This document shows, one piece after another, positions 1 through 12,200 of a stretch of DNA of 64,000 bases; position 1 is the first letter of the stretch, and the number at the start of each line of letters is the position of its first letter. A model generated the notes under the pieces. The model saw only the letters and a program-made list of their open reading frames with translations. It was not told the origin of the DNA and ran no database searches. Source of the stretch: Chrysogorgia sp. JL179-B06 (lineage: Eukaryota; Cnidaria; Anthozoa; Scleralcyonacea; Chrysogorgiidae); the NCBI GenBank assembly GCA_035772405.1, contig JAYKKM010000337.1, positions 2,169,501 to 2,233,500 of the forward strand. The letters are read 5' to 3'. Made by a program: the position numbers and the translations under genes.

Positions 1-179
1 CAACATTTACCAGACAAGAGTATAACCACACTGCGACATTGTTCTGCAACGACCACATCGAAAATTTAAACGTTTACGTCACAAAGTTAACTATTAAAAT
101 CAAAATCAAAATTAAAATTAAAATCGAAATATTAAAATAAAAATAAAAATCTGTTGGCTAAGTTTAACCTTGACAAACT

Positions 180-345
180 GATTTATTTATTGACAAATTA
201 AAGGAAGCGATGTCATAACGTCATCATCGGTTCCATGAGGGTATAAATAGGGATCCTAACTTTACAACGATCACCCCTGATGAAGACACTAGATTGGAGT
301 GTCGAAACGTTGGGTCATGGACAGTAACTTTCAAAGTTACGTTCA
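180..345 (+). repeat. Dispersed repeat with hammerhead-like core, copy 1
   Basis: About 115 bp here (from the GTCATCATCGGTT stretch to GGACAGTAACTTT) recurs almost unchanged at 60,507-60,620 inside PSMA5 intron 9. It contains TATAAATAGGGATCC followed by CTGATGA, a six-pair stem (GACACT/AGTGTC) and GAAAC at 277-308, the order found in hammerhead ribozyme cores. One extra A lies between CTGATGA and the stem. The element is non-coding, and its full boundaries are not visible. Confidence 0.75.
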
Positions 346-378
346 AAAATTTTTTTAAAGCCAGAGTAGCGTCAAACT

Positions 379-696
379 ATGTCTGATTTATCACCTGGTT
401 GCGTTGGGAAATTATTTGTTAGTATACACCAAGTTACTGTTGGCCCTACGTTGATTCATGCAAGAGCTTTGAAAGTTACGAGGCTTCGTGGAAGCTTCTA
501 TGGCCCCAAACAAGTTACAATCAGAGTTCCTTCAGACACACCAAAGACAACGCGGATAGCAACGCGATTTTTCAAGATCATACTGAAAGAGATGAAAATT
601 AATGTTCTAGAAAAAAAACATTTGAATCAGCGACGTGCACTTGAAGACGAGATAAGAAAGGCTTTCATTGCGTTACTGCAGAGCGGATGGTTTTAA
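379..696 (+). CDS. Unrecognised 105-codon ORF
   Basis: This open frame starts at an ATG just after the dispersed repeat. The product would be basic and lysine/arginine-rich in its second half, with no signal peptide, membrane segment or domain that I recognise. No splice signals or neighbouring exons support it. It could be a chance ORF or a remnant of the mobile element that supplied the preceding repeat. Confidence 0.12.
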   Translation: MSDLSPGCVGKLFVSIHQVTVGPTLIHARALKVTRLRGSFYGPKQVTIRVPSDTPKTTRIATRFFKIILKEMKINVLEKKHLNQRRALEDEIRKAFIALLQSGWF

Positions 697-1911
697 ATCG
701 CAAACTCTAAGAGGTTTATTTATAATTAGTAATGCGGGAAAAACAAGAGGAAACTCCACTATCGTATACACGAACACCGCATCTCCACAATATTTCTCTG
801 GCTTTCAGTCTTGAATATTTTCTGTATTGATTAATTTGTTATACAGAATTTTAAATGATTAATCAGACATTGCTTCGTTATCAGAAGCAATTAATTTATA
901 GACGTAATATCCAGTACATGTCCAAAAAAAATTCACTATATTGTGATAAAATATTGTGACCCCAAAATTGTAAAATGACCCGTTGATTCATTGGATATCT
1001 TTGAAAAATCTCTTTTGGAACAAATTAACAAAAAAATCCTAATTCTCATGAATGTCAGTTGAGAGACATTACGCTACGTTTTGAGACATTGCGCTAAATT
1101 TAGAGACATTGTACTAACTTTGCAGACATTGTGCTAACTTTGAAGACATTGAGACACCGAATATTTGGAATATTTAATCGATTTCTTATGTGTCTGACAT
1201 GATCAATTAATACTAAAAACAGGAAATTGGTAGTAGTTTTTGAATTGGTAGTGTTGCTTGGGAATTATAATTAGCACTAGACAGACGTGTTGTTTACAAT
1301 GGGAAACTTATAAATACTTCTTGAGGGTATTAATAAAGAGTATACGATGGCATTTCCTGTTAATAAATGTTTTAAACTCACACCTGGATACAATGAATCC
1401 AAGAGTGACTGCAGAAGCGAAATATAAGTAATAATTACAGACAATAATTGCAATAAATGCAGCTGAATGACTGCTAGAGTAAAAATATTGTGTGGTTTAA
1501 ATGAAGAGAAATTATTAACACTAACTTTGACTAAAGCCCTTTTGAAAAATAAATTATATTTAACCCTTTAATACCACAGCAGTGAATCAGTGATCAGCAC
1601 GTAACTTCTCCTAATAGTATCAGTAGTTAGCCAAGCAGAAGAGGTAATGAGAATAAAGAAAATTATCAGTGAAGACAATACTAGTTGTGACTAGTTCCAT
1701 AAGAAAGGTATGGAGTCACCAATAAGGACATTTTGTCCAATATTTTACAATTTTTAGATACAGTAAATTACCTGACTTGTAAATATGAGACTTGTAAATA
1801 CAAGCAGGGTCCGCTGTAATTGGCATAAATAAAAGCAAAAAATTGGCTTTACCATAATCTTTATTTCTAGATCTTTATTATTATTATCATGATAACAAAT
1901 CATGCCAATGT
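697..1911. other. Gene-free AT-rich stretch with a short tandem repeat
   Basis: No coding exon is recognisable. At 1,063-1,155 a unit of about 22 bp built around GAGACATTG/AGACATTGTGCTAAC is repeated imperfectly four to five times. The rest is unremarkable AT-rich DNA. Confidence 0.6.
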
Positions 1912-2223
1912 TTGTACCAGTCCTGCTGAGAGGGAGTAGTCAGGGCAACTGCCCCAGGGTCAAGTAAGGGGCATGAAACAATAACCATACTGCAAATCCT
2001 ACACATAGAATGAAGCTTCTAGAACATTTAGCGGCACCTTCTCCTGGTGTTATGGTCTTTCACGGTGATTATGGTCTTTCACAGGCCCCTAAATGCCCTA
2101 GAAGCTTCATTCTATGTGTAGGATTTGCATGATGGTTATCATTTGGGGCCTTTATTTGGCCTGGGGCAGTTGCCATAGCTACCACTGCCTATCTTGGCTC
2201 TCAGCAGCCCTGGTTTGTACAAT
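1903..2223. mobile_element. hAT-type foldback MITE with 8-bp target duplication
   Basis: Long imperfect inverted repeats run inward from CAGTCCTGCTGAGAG (left) and CAGGGCTGCTGAGAG (right end, read in reverse). They include the perfectly paired AGAATGAAGCTTCTAG arms around 2,008-2,118. The element is flanked on both sides by GTTTGTAC, an 8-bp target site duplication as expected for hAT transposons. There is no transposase ORF, so it is non-autonomous. A degraded relative lies at about 59,795-59,875. Confidence 0.85.
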
Positions 2224-2924
2224 AGGTGTACAGTACTGTATGTGTTAATATGCACACTGCTGTAGTGAATGTGGGAGAGCTTGGAGTAGACAGACGATCA
2301 TCCCAGTTTCCTGTCAACTCATTATCTTAGTAATATTACCATGACACAGAAATAGCAATGGGAAGAATTTCAGGAAAAAGGAAAGAGTTCATGTCGAACT
2401 GATAATAGTAATCAATCAATTTAACACCTTGGGCATTAACTTTCAACTTTGTTGGTCCTTGTAACAAAGAATAATTTGAACAGGGAAAATGTACTTGAGT
2501 ATTTCAATAGCAAATAAACTGACTATAGCTTTGCCCACATGAACTGTAGCTTCAGAAACATATGGCAAAGGATCACTTATTATAGCCTTTATGAAACAAT
2601 AGTCCAATATAAAATGAATAAAAGTATCATAATACTACATACAAATGCTGTTCAAACACAGTTCATAACTGATCCTTTCATTCTTACTGTGCTGTGTAGG
2701 GTAGTATGGAAAAAGACTATTAATAGTATTAATAAACATAATCATTTCCTGAAACGTTGTCACTTGTCAACGGAAACACATAAATACTTCTATTTACCTA
2801 TAACAAGTTACGTGCTGCATTCCTTCGCGAAGATTAAGGTCTGTAGTTTTACACGTATGTCTGTTTTACGATCATGTTTTAAGCGTTCAACTATTCAGTT
2901 TATCACTCTTACTGTAGGTGAATG
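2216..2924. other. Gene-free stretch
   Basis: An open frame at 2,539-3,093 runs across this stretch into the SINE fragment that follows. Its composition is not protein-like and I treat it as spurious. Nothing else was recognised. Confidence 0.5.
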
Positions 2925-3066
2925 GAAAACCCAATTGATAGGGATTCCGAGGGCCTACGATTTAAGGTTGTTTTCTGAGAAGACCAGAAAGTCTTACCAT
3001 TTGCTGGTGTTGTTGCAAAGGCAGCACTTTCTCCTCAATTATTTTATTGAGTGGTGGTCTGAAAAG
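2925..3066 (-). mobile_element. 5'-truncated copy of the 'GGTCTAGTGG' SINE family
   Basis: Read on the minus strand, this matches the body of the SINEs at 30,010-30,340 and 48,090-48,325: CCACTCA...AATTGAGGAGAAAGTGCTGCC, then CAGCAAATGGTAAGACTTTC and GGCCCTCGGAA. The tRNA-like head with the Pol III boxes is missing, as is common for truncated retroposed copies. Confidence 0.8.
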
Positions 3067-3204
3067 TTTATAACTGCATGGAAATTGATATAAAAATAAA
3101 AAAGGAAAGAAAAAACATAATTATATAGACTTTTGACAAAACCAGTAAGGCGTTGTTGATGGTGTGGTATTCAAAAAAATAATGGTCAGAAAGACATTGA
3201 GGAA

Positions 3205-3290
3205 AATTATAATATATTATAAAATTATAATATATTATAAATATAAAATTATAATATATTATAAATATAATATATAAATATTTTATCACC
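3205..3290. repeat. AT-rich tandem repeat (ATAATATATTATAAA)
   Basis: Units of about 20 bp (AAATTATAATATATTATAA) are repeated three to four times. Non-coding. Confidence 0.8.
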
Positions 3291-6061
3291 ATTAATTGTA
3301 AGTTTTGTCATATTTTTAATGCGATAATTAAAAAAGAAAATTGATGACCTGCATGTTAAGGAATTTGACGCTGGCTCAATTTGATAAATTAGAATATTCC
3401 CATGCAAGTTACATTCTCACACAACATTGTAATATTATTGAAGTATTCTCATTGAAATATAGCTGCTGAGCAAATAGGAAGCATATTCTGCTACTTATAA
3501 AACAACAACTTGCTTAAGAGATATGTTAAATTTCCGATGGTCACTGACAAGGTGACTCCTTGACTAGCCATCTTCAACTTCACTTGTCTGTCAATATTGC
3601 AATGTTGTGTCAGAATATTACAATGTACTATCCCGCAAAAAAAACATATCATACATAATATCAACACATAGAAGCCTACATACAAGCCTACCTCTCTTCA
3701 ACTTCAATTTTCTAACAACTTCTGTCTAGTGTCTGTGTCACCACGTTGAAATTATCTTTGCACGTGCGGCTGTCCAAGTTGGCCAAATATTCACGGATAA
3801 ACGCTTAATATACTAGCACAAATACAGAACAAAAGGCGAATATTGCTTCTGTAACTTGTTTGCCACTTGTACATATTAATTTGACGTTTGGTTGTCGGTT
3901 ATTTTGCTGGAAAGGCAGCGATTTATAAGTTGAAAATGCAAGTCAACAAATGATGTCTTCACGCTACACTGCATATGTGAAGTTTTTTAATTAACCCGCC
4001 AAGAAGCGGGCAGGCTTGGTAACCCGGGCTCTCTTCCCGTCGTCCACCGCGCGCCTCCGATTTTCCTCGATCCACTCCCCGCGCGCTTCCCCATTGTTAG
4101 TATACATGATGATGATATGACTTCATTTTCCTTCTTTTTCCTTTAAATTTTATCTTTTTATTACACTTTATTTCATTATAATACTTATAGCTATGTACAA
4201 AGGTGTGACGCATCCAAATATGGGCCAGTTGCGGACGCAGGGTTGTTTAAAAGGGGGAACATTATGATTTAAGTGGTTGTCAGGAAGCTGTGGTGTACGT
4301 TCTGGTTTTCGAAGTGCATTTCCAGCAATTTCTGACTGAATTTCTGTGAAAATAGTGCACCAAACCATTCCTAAAATATGTAAGATTACAAAGCGAGCGT
4401 CTGTACATCAATACAAACAACTCAGCACTCAAACTGAACTTCATTTTTCAACATTATTTTATAAAAGAACTACAAAACCTCGTCTCGGTTGCATATGTTT
4501 TTCATGTTTACTTGCGTTCCTTATATTTTTTGTGTTCCTTATTTGGTCCTGACGTTAAAAAGCCAACCAAAAATTGTATACAACCGGGACACACTAAAAA
4601 CTTGGCCGCAAAACTAGCGTTTTTTCTTAAGATCTACTCAAGTAAAGCGCCTCTCCATCGAAATAATTACGGAGCCAACGAGAACCTGCGACGTGGACAC
4701 CAATTAATGATGTGCAAGTTGAATTTTACGACCTTAAACTGAACAACAGATCAAGCAACAGTGAGAACGTCAAGGCCATCCAGTTCTCTTAAACGTTTCT
4801 AAGTAATTCAAGTCACTATAATACGTTAAGCGGTACAAATAGAAAGCTATTTGTGTTCTCGGTGTCAACGTCAACGCTGACACGTAAAAATGCTCTCAAT
4901 AAATACCCAAGGCACAGGAATGATTAATTTCTTTTGCTTTAGAAGAAACTGGACTGCAAGGTCTCATTACCAATGAGCTATATCACCAAAAAGTGTCGTA
5001 AACCACAATTTAAATAGTTCTAAGTTAGCACTTAAGACTTTTCTTTTGTCGAATTAATAGTTTTTGTAGTGTAGTAGCTTTAATTTTATAATGAAATATA
5101 ATTAGTTTTATAAGTAACTTAAGTAACTTTAAGAATATATTGTTGTAAGAGCATTGAGACTATTGTATAATGTTCTGAGACTATTGTATACGTCTTTATT
5201 ATTATTATTATTATTATTAAAAAGATGGCGTCATTATTATTAAAAAGATGGCGTCAGCTGCAGTCCTGTTTCTCAAGGACTCCAGGTGACGTCATCCTTT
5301 TTACGACAATTTTTGGGCAGACCCCGCAGTCCAGTTATATATCGAGGTCAGCGGTGTAAACACTCATCGCTCGTGCCTATTCTTGCCTATTGTCTATTCT
5401 AGAAGCTCTAAAATGCACGCGAGAAACGCATTTCTATAGATACAAATGTCTTCAAAGGCATCTGAACGCGTAGAGGACATGAGTCCTCTATATGTTGAAA
5501 GGGATTCTGGGTAATGACTTCAACACGACGTTGCTCAAGATGCAACGACTTACGGCTTCCAAAAACCAGAAATAGGGTTCACGTCAATTAGATTGGAATA
5601 GACGCGTACCTATAATAAAGAAAAGAGAACATTCATTTCTTCAAACTATTCGAAAACTGTAAATGGTTAGTGTAATGGCAAAATAGTAAGTTCATGTAAT
5701 GGTCTTATTAACAGACACAACAGACCTGTGTCTTTACAAATTATTTAGCTCGAACGTGGCCGAGTCGAAGGTATATGTCAAAGGCGACCACGGAGCACAG
5801 CTAAGATCTAAGTGTTGATTTTACTGAAGGAGGAAAACCGGAGACCCCGGAGGAAAACCCTCAAAGCACGGGAGAGATCAACTAATAACTCTACTCACAT
5901 AAGTTCCAAGCTCGCGAATCAACACAAGGTTATTCCCAGATGGTACTAACCCCGTCTGACCGGGCTTGACTAAGAGCATGCACACGCTATTACAGAGATT
6001 TAAAGTAGTATGAATAGGCAGTACATATATCACAAACATCGAACACATCATTGTAACCTTC
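3291..6061. other. Gene-free region with a GC-rich island
   Basis: No coding exon was identified. At 3,990-4,095 the base composition switches abruptly to GC-rich with many CpGs (CCCGTCGTCCACCGCGCGCC), unlike the AT-rich surroundings. It could be a promoter island or part of a repeat. An ATT triplet run lies at about 5,199-5,222, and a direct repeat of AAAAAGATGGCGTC follows at 5,219-5,257. Confidence 0.5.
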
Positions 6062-6067
6062 ACTCTC

Positions 6068-6152
6068 CATCTGAGTCTTGGTAGCTCAATGGTTAGAGCG
6101 TCTCACAGGCAATCAGAAGGTTACAGGTTCGATTCCTGTCTGGGACTCAGAA
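6068..6152 (+). mobile_element. tRNA-derived SINE head (tRNA pseudogene)
   Basis: The segment folds as a tRNA. The acceptor GAGTCTT pairs with GGGACTC, the D arm is GCTC/GAGC, and the T arm ACAGG-TTCGATT-CCTGT is perfect. The A box (TAGCTCAATGG) and B box (GGTTCGATTCC) are both present. The anticodon stem has a mismatch and position 33 is not T (loop CAGGCAA), so this is more likely a SINE head than a working tRNA. A reverse-strand relative is at 13,870-14,010, and head-only tandem copies lie at 21,360-21,735. Confidence 0.75.
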
Positions 6153-6206
6153 ACATTTTCTGAGGATTTGACTTTGAGAGTCCATGGAACCATTGTAACG
6201 TCACAC

Positions 6207-9200
6207 TTACTTTGGTTCATCTGAAGCTTCTGGAACATCATAGATATTCTTCGATGTCGACGTCGCCTCTGATTCTTCGTCATCAGTTTTCTGAGCTTGG
6301 TAATTTTCCTGGAGTGAAAAGGAATATTTCCAAGTTCATTGTAAACCACGATGTTGCTACAGACAATTAACAATTATTGAACAATGTTGACTAGCATGAT
6401 ACCAAGAAATATCATCAAGCCAAGGTTGTGTTATCTACCGAAGCCGAAGTGTATGATTCCTTATCAAAAACTCATTAATAATTCATGAAGAAAAAGCAAA
6501 GAAATCAGTGTCACGACGGAGGTTTTAAATCAGATAAAGATTCCTCCTGATTTACATAAACGTTTCCTTCGATTTCCTCAGCTAAAACAGCTTGTATCTT
6601 CAAGATAGTATAGGTAGAACATTTATGTGTATTCATTTGATATAAAATATTCGCGTTCGATCTTTATCTGATATACAAACGCTCGTCTTCGGCTTTGTAG
6701 AGAAACATTTTCAGTTAAACAACGTTGTAGTACATAATTAGTTTTTAGTATTAGGTTATTTAAAATATAATATAAACTGTTACTATTGCAAGGGAAGTGC
6801 TGCCTTGAAATCCAAGGCAGTTGTGATATTGTGCAAATTGCAAAAATAAGTGGTGGGCTTATTGAAGTCAAAGTCGCAGTGGAGGTAGTACAGCCTCGTA
6901 CCCATGCGGTTATGGTTTAGGTAATACCAGAGCAGTGAGTTCTACATAAAGCTCATAATGAGCTTGCTTACGTAAGTCATCTAATTAGACAAGGTCTACA
7001 CACAGCCATGGGCCCCGGACATTTAAATCACCAGCGGCCTTATTGAGAGCATTAACGTTTTTTCTGCCAAGATTACTCATAAAGTTGTTATATCATTATC
7101 AGTCTTAAGAAAGATATTAAAGATAGCAATACAAACAAAACACAACGTCGTATACCTTTATATCACTCATAGTGGTGTACAACGGATTTGCTTCGACAAA
7201 AACTGCATCATTGTCCACAGGTTGCGGATTTTTTAGTGGATCATTGTTACGTTCGAGGACGGAATAAACGTGTTTTGATGGATCATCAGGAGTGGTTGAG
7301 TTCTAAAAATCAAAGATATACCATTATCCAGTAAACGATTTTATTGAAACACGAAACAGAGAGAGAACTGAGATGGTTAGAAAGCGTAGTTTTTATTTTA
7401 AAGGAGGGCTGTAGTCTAAAAATAACAGATCTTCAAGTGTGATGTTTAGAAATATTAATAATTTAACGATATCTGCTCTTGTACTCGAGAAATAACGTGA
7501 AGATCCGAAATAAAATGTCCTATTAATAACTGCTGCGTAGTGTATAAAGGCAGTGTATAAATACAAATCCAATACTCTAAAAGGTTGGTGTACTACCGAA
7601 ATAGTGTGCAGGAGGTCTAACGATTCAAACGAATGCCCTTCGTCAGAGAGGAAAGTCTACCTTGGAGAGAAGGTGTCCGTTAGTACAGGTTCCCCTGTAC
7701 AATTGTTCATAAAAAATAAATTTACAAATAATTTACCTTTGTGGGTGTAGTTATGAGAGTATAATCAGCTTCAGGAATGTTGTAAATTGGATTGACTTTG
7801 TTTTCTCCTGGACTTTCCGCGACACTATCGTAGAAATTATCATCCATATCAGCTTTCTTCTCCGAAGTTATAGCACTTGGACGGTTTGCGACAGCGCTAT
7901 GGTTACCATTCGACATTTCCATCGATTCGCCAACGAAGCCTAGGTTGGTCATCTTTCGCGTAGTAGGTGGGGTATCACCTTGTAGGGAGGCGTATGGGGC
8001 GTCTAAGGAATTAGAGGAAATTACGTGAAATAATGCCGAGTTTCTTTAGAGATATTGTAGCTTGTGATGTGATTGACTGATGTAGTGAATGTGGAAGACC
8101 TTGGAGTAGACAGACGACACATGGACGATCGTTAAGATCGTCATATTTTCCATTAGATTCCCTATCTTCACATCCAAACACCCACTCAGCCAACCATCCA
8201 CCGATTCATGCATTTATCCATGCATCCATGCATGCATACAAACCACCCACCCATCGATCGATCCATCTATCCGTCCGTCAGTCCGTCCGAGTCTGAGATG
8301 TATTTACTTGGGAAATGTTTCCCATATGCACGTAATTCGTGTACATATAACGAGGGTCACAGGTAAGGTAAGGGAACTAGGGAAGAGAAGGGAATGGAAT
8401 CGGATGGAAGAAAAAGAAAGAAATTGGGGAAAAAAGGAAAAAGAATGGAAGGGAATAGAAAAGAGTGGAATGCGAGGAAAGTGAAGGGAGGAAAAGGGAA
8501 GGGAATAGAAAATAATGGGAGAGAAGTGAAGAAAGGGGAATGGTAGAGAAGAAAAGGGAAGAAAGGGGATGCAAGGGTACCTAATGTTTTCAGTTGTGTA
8601 ATCATGAATAGATATTTCCTCACCATCAACCAATTCTCCCCGTGAGACGCCTTTTTGACTTGATCTTCTGTGATGAAGAAAAATAGAAGTTAATGATTAT
8701 TAATCTAGTTTTATGAACAATTGTGCGCCTACGATAAACGTCACCACGAGGTTTCCACATTTGCATAAGTAGCGACCGTAACTAGGGCGACCTGTGCTTT
8801 ATGAACAATAGATAATAGACTTTAAGCTACACCGTTGGCAACCTGCGACGAAATAAAGCCATAAATAAAAATATAAAACTTTCCTAATTACGTATCACAC
8901 GAAGCTCAGCTTGACTGAACACCAAACTCAATATTTGCACTTACTTTTCTTGTCCATTTCGACGACGACGAAGGTAGATAAAAACGATAAGAACCACGAT
9001 CATGAGTAATACAAGTAAACCTACGACTACAGCCACAATGAGAGCAACATTCGTATCAGATCCTCGACTTGATGACTTTGGTGATCCATTGTCTGGTGGT
9101 GCCATAGTCGTCGTGGTGTTTCCCATAGGTGGGAAGGCGGAAGCTGTCACGAGAGAAGTAGGAGATGGTGTCTGTGAGTGATAGATTGCAGGGTGGGTAG

Positions 9201-12200
9201 GAGTACTGATTGGCTGCAAAGATGGCCTCTCTTTTTCAACAGTTGACGCTGCTAACGTTGGTGATGTGTTTGTCGTTGTTGGGTGCAATGTTGGAGTTGT
9301 TGAAGGTGGAGTTGTTGAAGGTTGAGTGCCTGAAGGGAAAGCGGAGTGTATTGAGGGACTGGGGTTTAAAGTAAAGATACAAAGGGCAACAAACCAACTA
9401 TATTTGGTTTTCATTCACCCACCCATCCACAACCACTCATCCACACAACCACCCATCCAAATACCTACACACCCAACTATCCATTCGTCTATCCATCCAT
9501 CACTTTACATTCCACTCTTTAACGTCGAGCATTAGATTCCCTACACACTATCTTGGCCGGCATTACACAACCAAATACCCATTCAACCAACCATCCACCG
9601 ATCCATGCATGCATACAACCCACCCATCGATCAATCCAATCACGCATGCATCTATCCGTCCGTCCGCCCCTCCGTCCATCCGTCGGTCGGTCGGTCGGTC
9701 CGTCCGTCCATCCGTCGGTCGGTACGTAGGTCGGTCGGTCCGGCCGGCCGGTCGGTCGGCCGGTCGGTCAGTCGGTCGGTCGGTCGGTCAGTCGGTCGGC
9801 CGGCCAGCCAGCCAGCCAGTCGGTCCGTCCGTCCGTCCATCGCACCACCCATATATGTTCCTCCGTTTAAACAAGCTTCACTTACCTTGACAGTTAGCCC
9901 GCCATTTGTGGTTTCCTTCAGTTATTGCAGAATTTAAACTCACAGCACACCATGGTCCCTTCATCTCATCATTTGTCGTGATGCAGTCGCTATATAGAAC
10001 CCCATCGTTGACGAACGGAAGAACGCAGCATCGACCATCCACTGTGCGACGTCGGCAGTTCTCAGGAGCTAAAAACAACCAGAAACAAAAAAGTTCAAAT
10101 ACGAGCAATTTGTAAAATATAGCATGATCTCTATAACCATTGAGACACTCTAACCATTGAGACACTCTAACCATCGAGACACTCTGCTGTAGTGAATGGA
10201 CAGATAATGTAGTGCTTGGAGTAGACAGATAATACATGGACGATCGTCATGTTCAGTTTTATTACCTGTATATGTTCCAGCAATTTTAGTCATGATGCAA
10301 TCGATTTTGTTGTCTTGTAAACATGGAAAGAGATCAAGTCTCATAACCAAGCCTTGGTGAGCGTAAATATCGTTGCTGTTTGATGTCCACTAGAATAGAA
10401 TAACCGAAAGAGAAAAAGGCAAGGAAGATTAGTTACTTGTGGATTGATGTGTATGCAGATTTGTCCAATTTCGACGCCATATTTGTTTCTCAAATATGAT
10501 ATCACTGAGTGCTTCCATCTCGTATTATGCCTAAGCAGCTCATCTACTTTCCTACTTTAGTTTATTTCGACTAATAGTAATTCTCCTCCAAAGATCATTC
10601 ACAACAGCTATCACTATGTGATCGCCATCAAAACAACTCCACCACCGATAAAGAAGCACTCAATGACGTCATATTTTCAAAATCAATATGGCGGTCAAAA
10701 TCCTCAAATTTTCAACTTCAACTAGCCATATCTTCTTAACTAAATTGATAGGAATACTGAAACTTTGGAAATAAACTAAAGTCAGTAAGATCTTTTATAT
10801 GAACTTCATTTGTATTTTGGCTGGAGTAAAACCATATAATAATTCCAATAATTTTATAACATTACATCGAAATCACAAGTAATCTTGGTAAGATTAATCT
10901 TGGTAAGATTGTGAAAGGGGTGTTGGTGGCACAGTGGGTAGCACACGTGTCTTTCACCTCTGCAATCTGGGTTCGATTCCTGCTCAGTGCAGTTATCAGA
11001 TCAAATATTTCGCCTTGGTCGCAAGTGAGAAGAGTGCTTCCAGTTTGACTCTACCAAACACCGCAGGTTTTCTCCGGGTACTCCGGTTCCTCCTGTAATA
11101 ACACTCATGGACCAATGAGGGTGGCCCTTACTGGACCTCTAGGGAGAACAGTTTAATGACTGATAGGGTTATGCAGTATAAATAAAAGTTAGTTTAGTTT
11201 AATGTTACCTGCAGTAAAAATAGTGGACCTGTCGAGTTGAATACAGCATTGAGTTGAAATTCAATCCCAATTTTCTTCCACTGTTTTGTGCCGGGTATTT
11301 GAACGAAAGCGACAATCTCAAGACATCCGGGATTAGGAAAGTGGACACCAACTTGTAAAGTTATGTTGCCAGAATGAGTCAAGTCAACTATGATAGGTGA
11401 AGGGAACCCACGTTTTCTATATTTCTCCTGATGAATACTGCGAAGACCACGACATCCTAGAAAGATATGATTAGAAATGTGAAGGTCCAGGTTACAGTCA
11501 TAGTCTTGAGAGAGAGTGTTGATGGTGACAGATGTTTCGGCGGCCTGTGGTCAGAGTCAAGTGAAAAGTGTTGTTCAGGTTCGCTTATATCTGGTTCATT
11601 AGGTCGTATTTTGTAACATGTAGGTTGTTGCGTCACTGATCTCAAAAATAGGACTGGATTGAGCTTTCTATTGTATCTGATGAGCTGATTTTAAAGCTTG
11701 CATATTTGCATAATAAATTGACGAGAGATCATTAGAAGCTCCGAGTTTGCAAGCAAATCAAACTGTGACGCTCGCGAAATTGGTTTTGTGTTTGGCCAAT
11801 ATAGTTTCTTTGTTAACATTAAATGCATAAAATCTTGAACCTAATTTGACGTCTCATATCAGGCTTCTCTCACTGGATAATTAGAGTCAACGGCGGCCAT
11901 TACTAAGGGACCAAAGTCGCAGTAAATCTGTAGGTAGGCCATGAATCGTTTTACCCAGTAATTTGAAAAATGTCTTCTGGTCCTCTTTATAGTAAAATTA
12001 TTTTATTTTGTCGATGGTAAGAACACACTCGTTATACTGAATTCCCAATCCCGACGCAGAACGCGTCATTTTGACGCGCAGTCGACATTATACGAACTGG
12101 CTTAATAGGCTTACAATGGACTCCTAACAACATCAAGGACATCACCATTTTTTTAACATCAAGGACATTACTATCAAAATTTATAACAAACAACGTTTTT

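Noticed and set aside
2539..3093. 184-codon open frame
   Set aside because: Its 3' part is the reverse strand of a truncated SINE and the remainder has no protein-like signature.
6068..6152. Functional tRNA gene
   Set aside because: The acceptor and T arm are good, but the anticodon stem has a mismatch, position 33 is not T, and related copies are clearly SINE fragments.
9605..9937. Ser-Val-Arg-Pro repeat frames, also at 26,407-26,855
   Set aside because: Translations of CCGT/CGGT tetranucleotide repeats inside introns.
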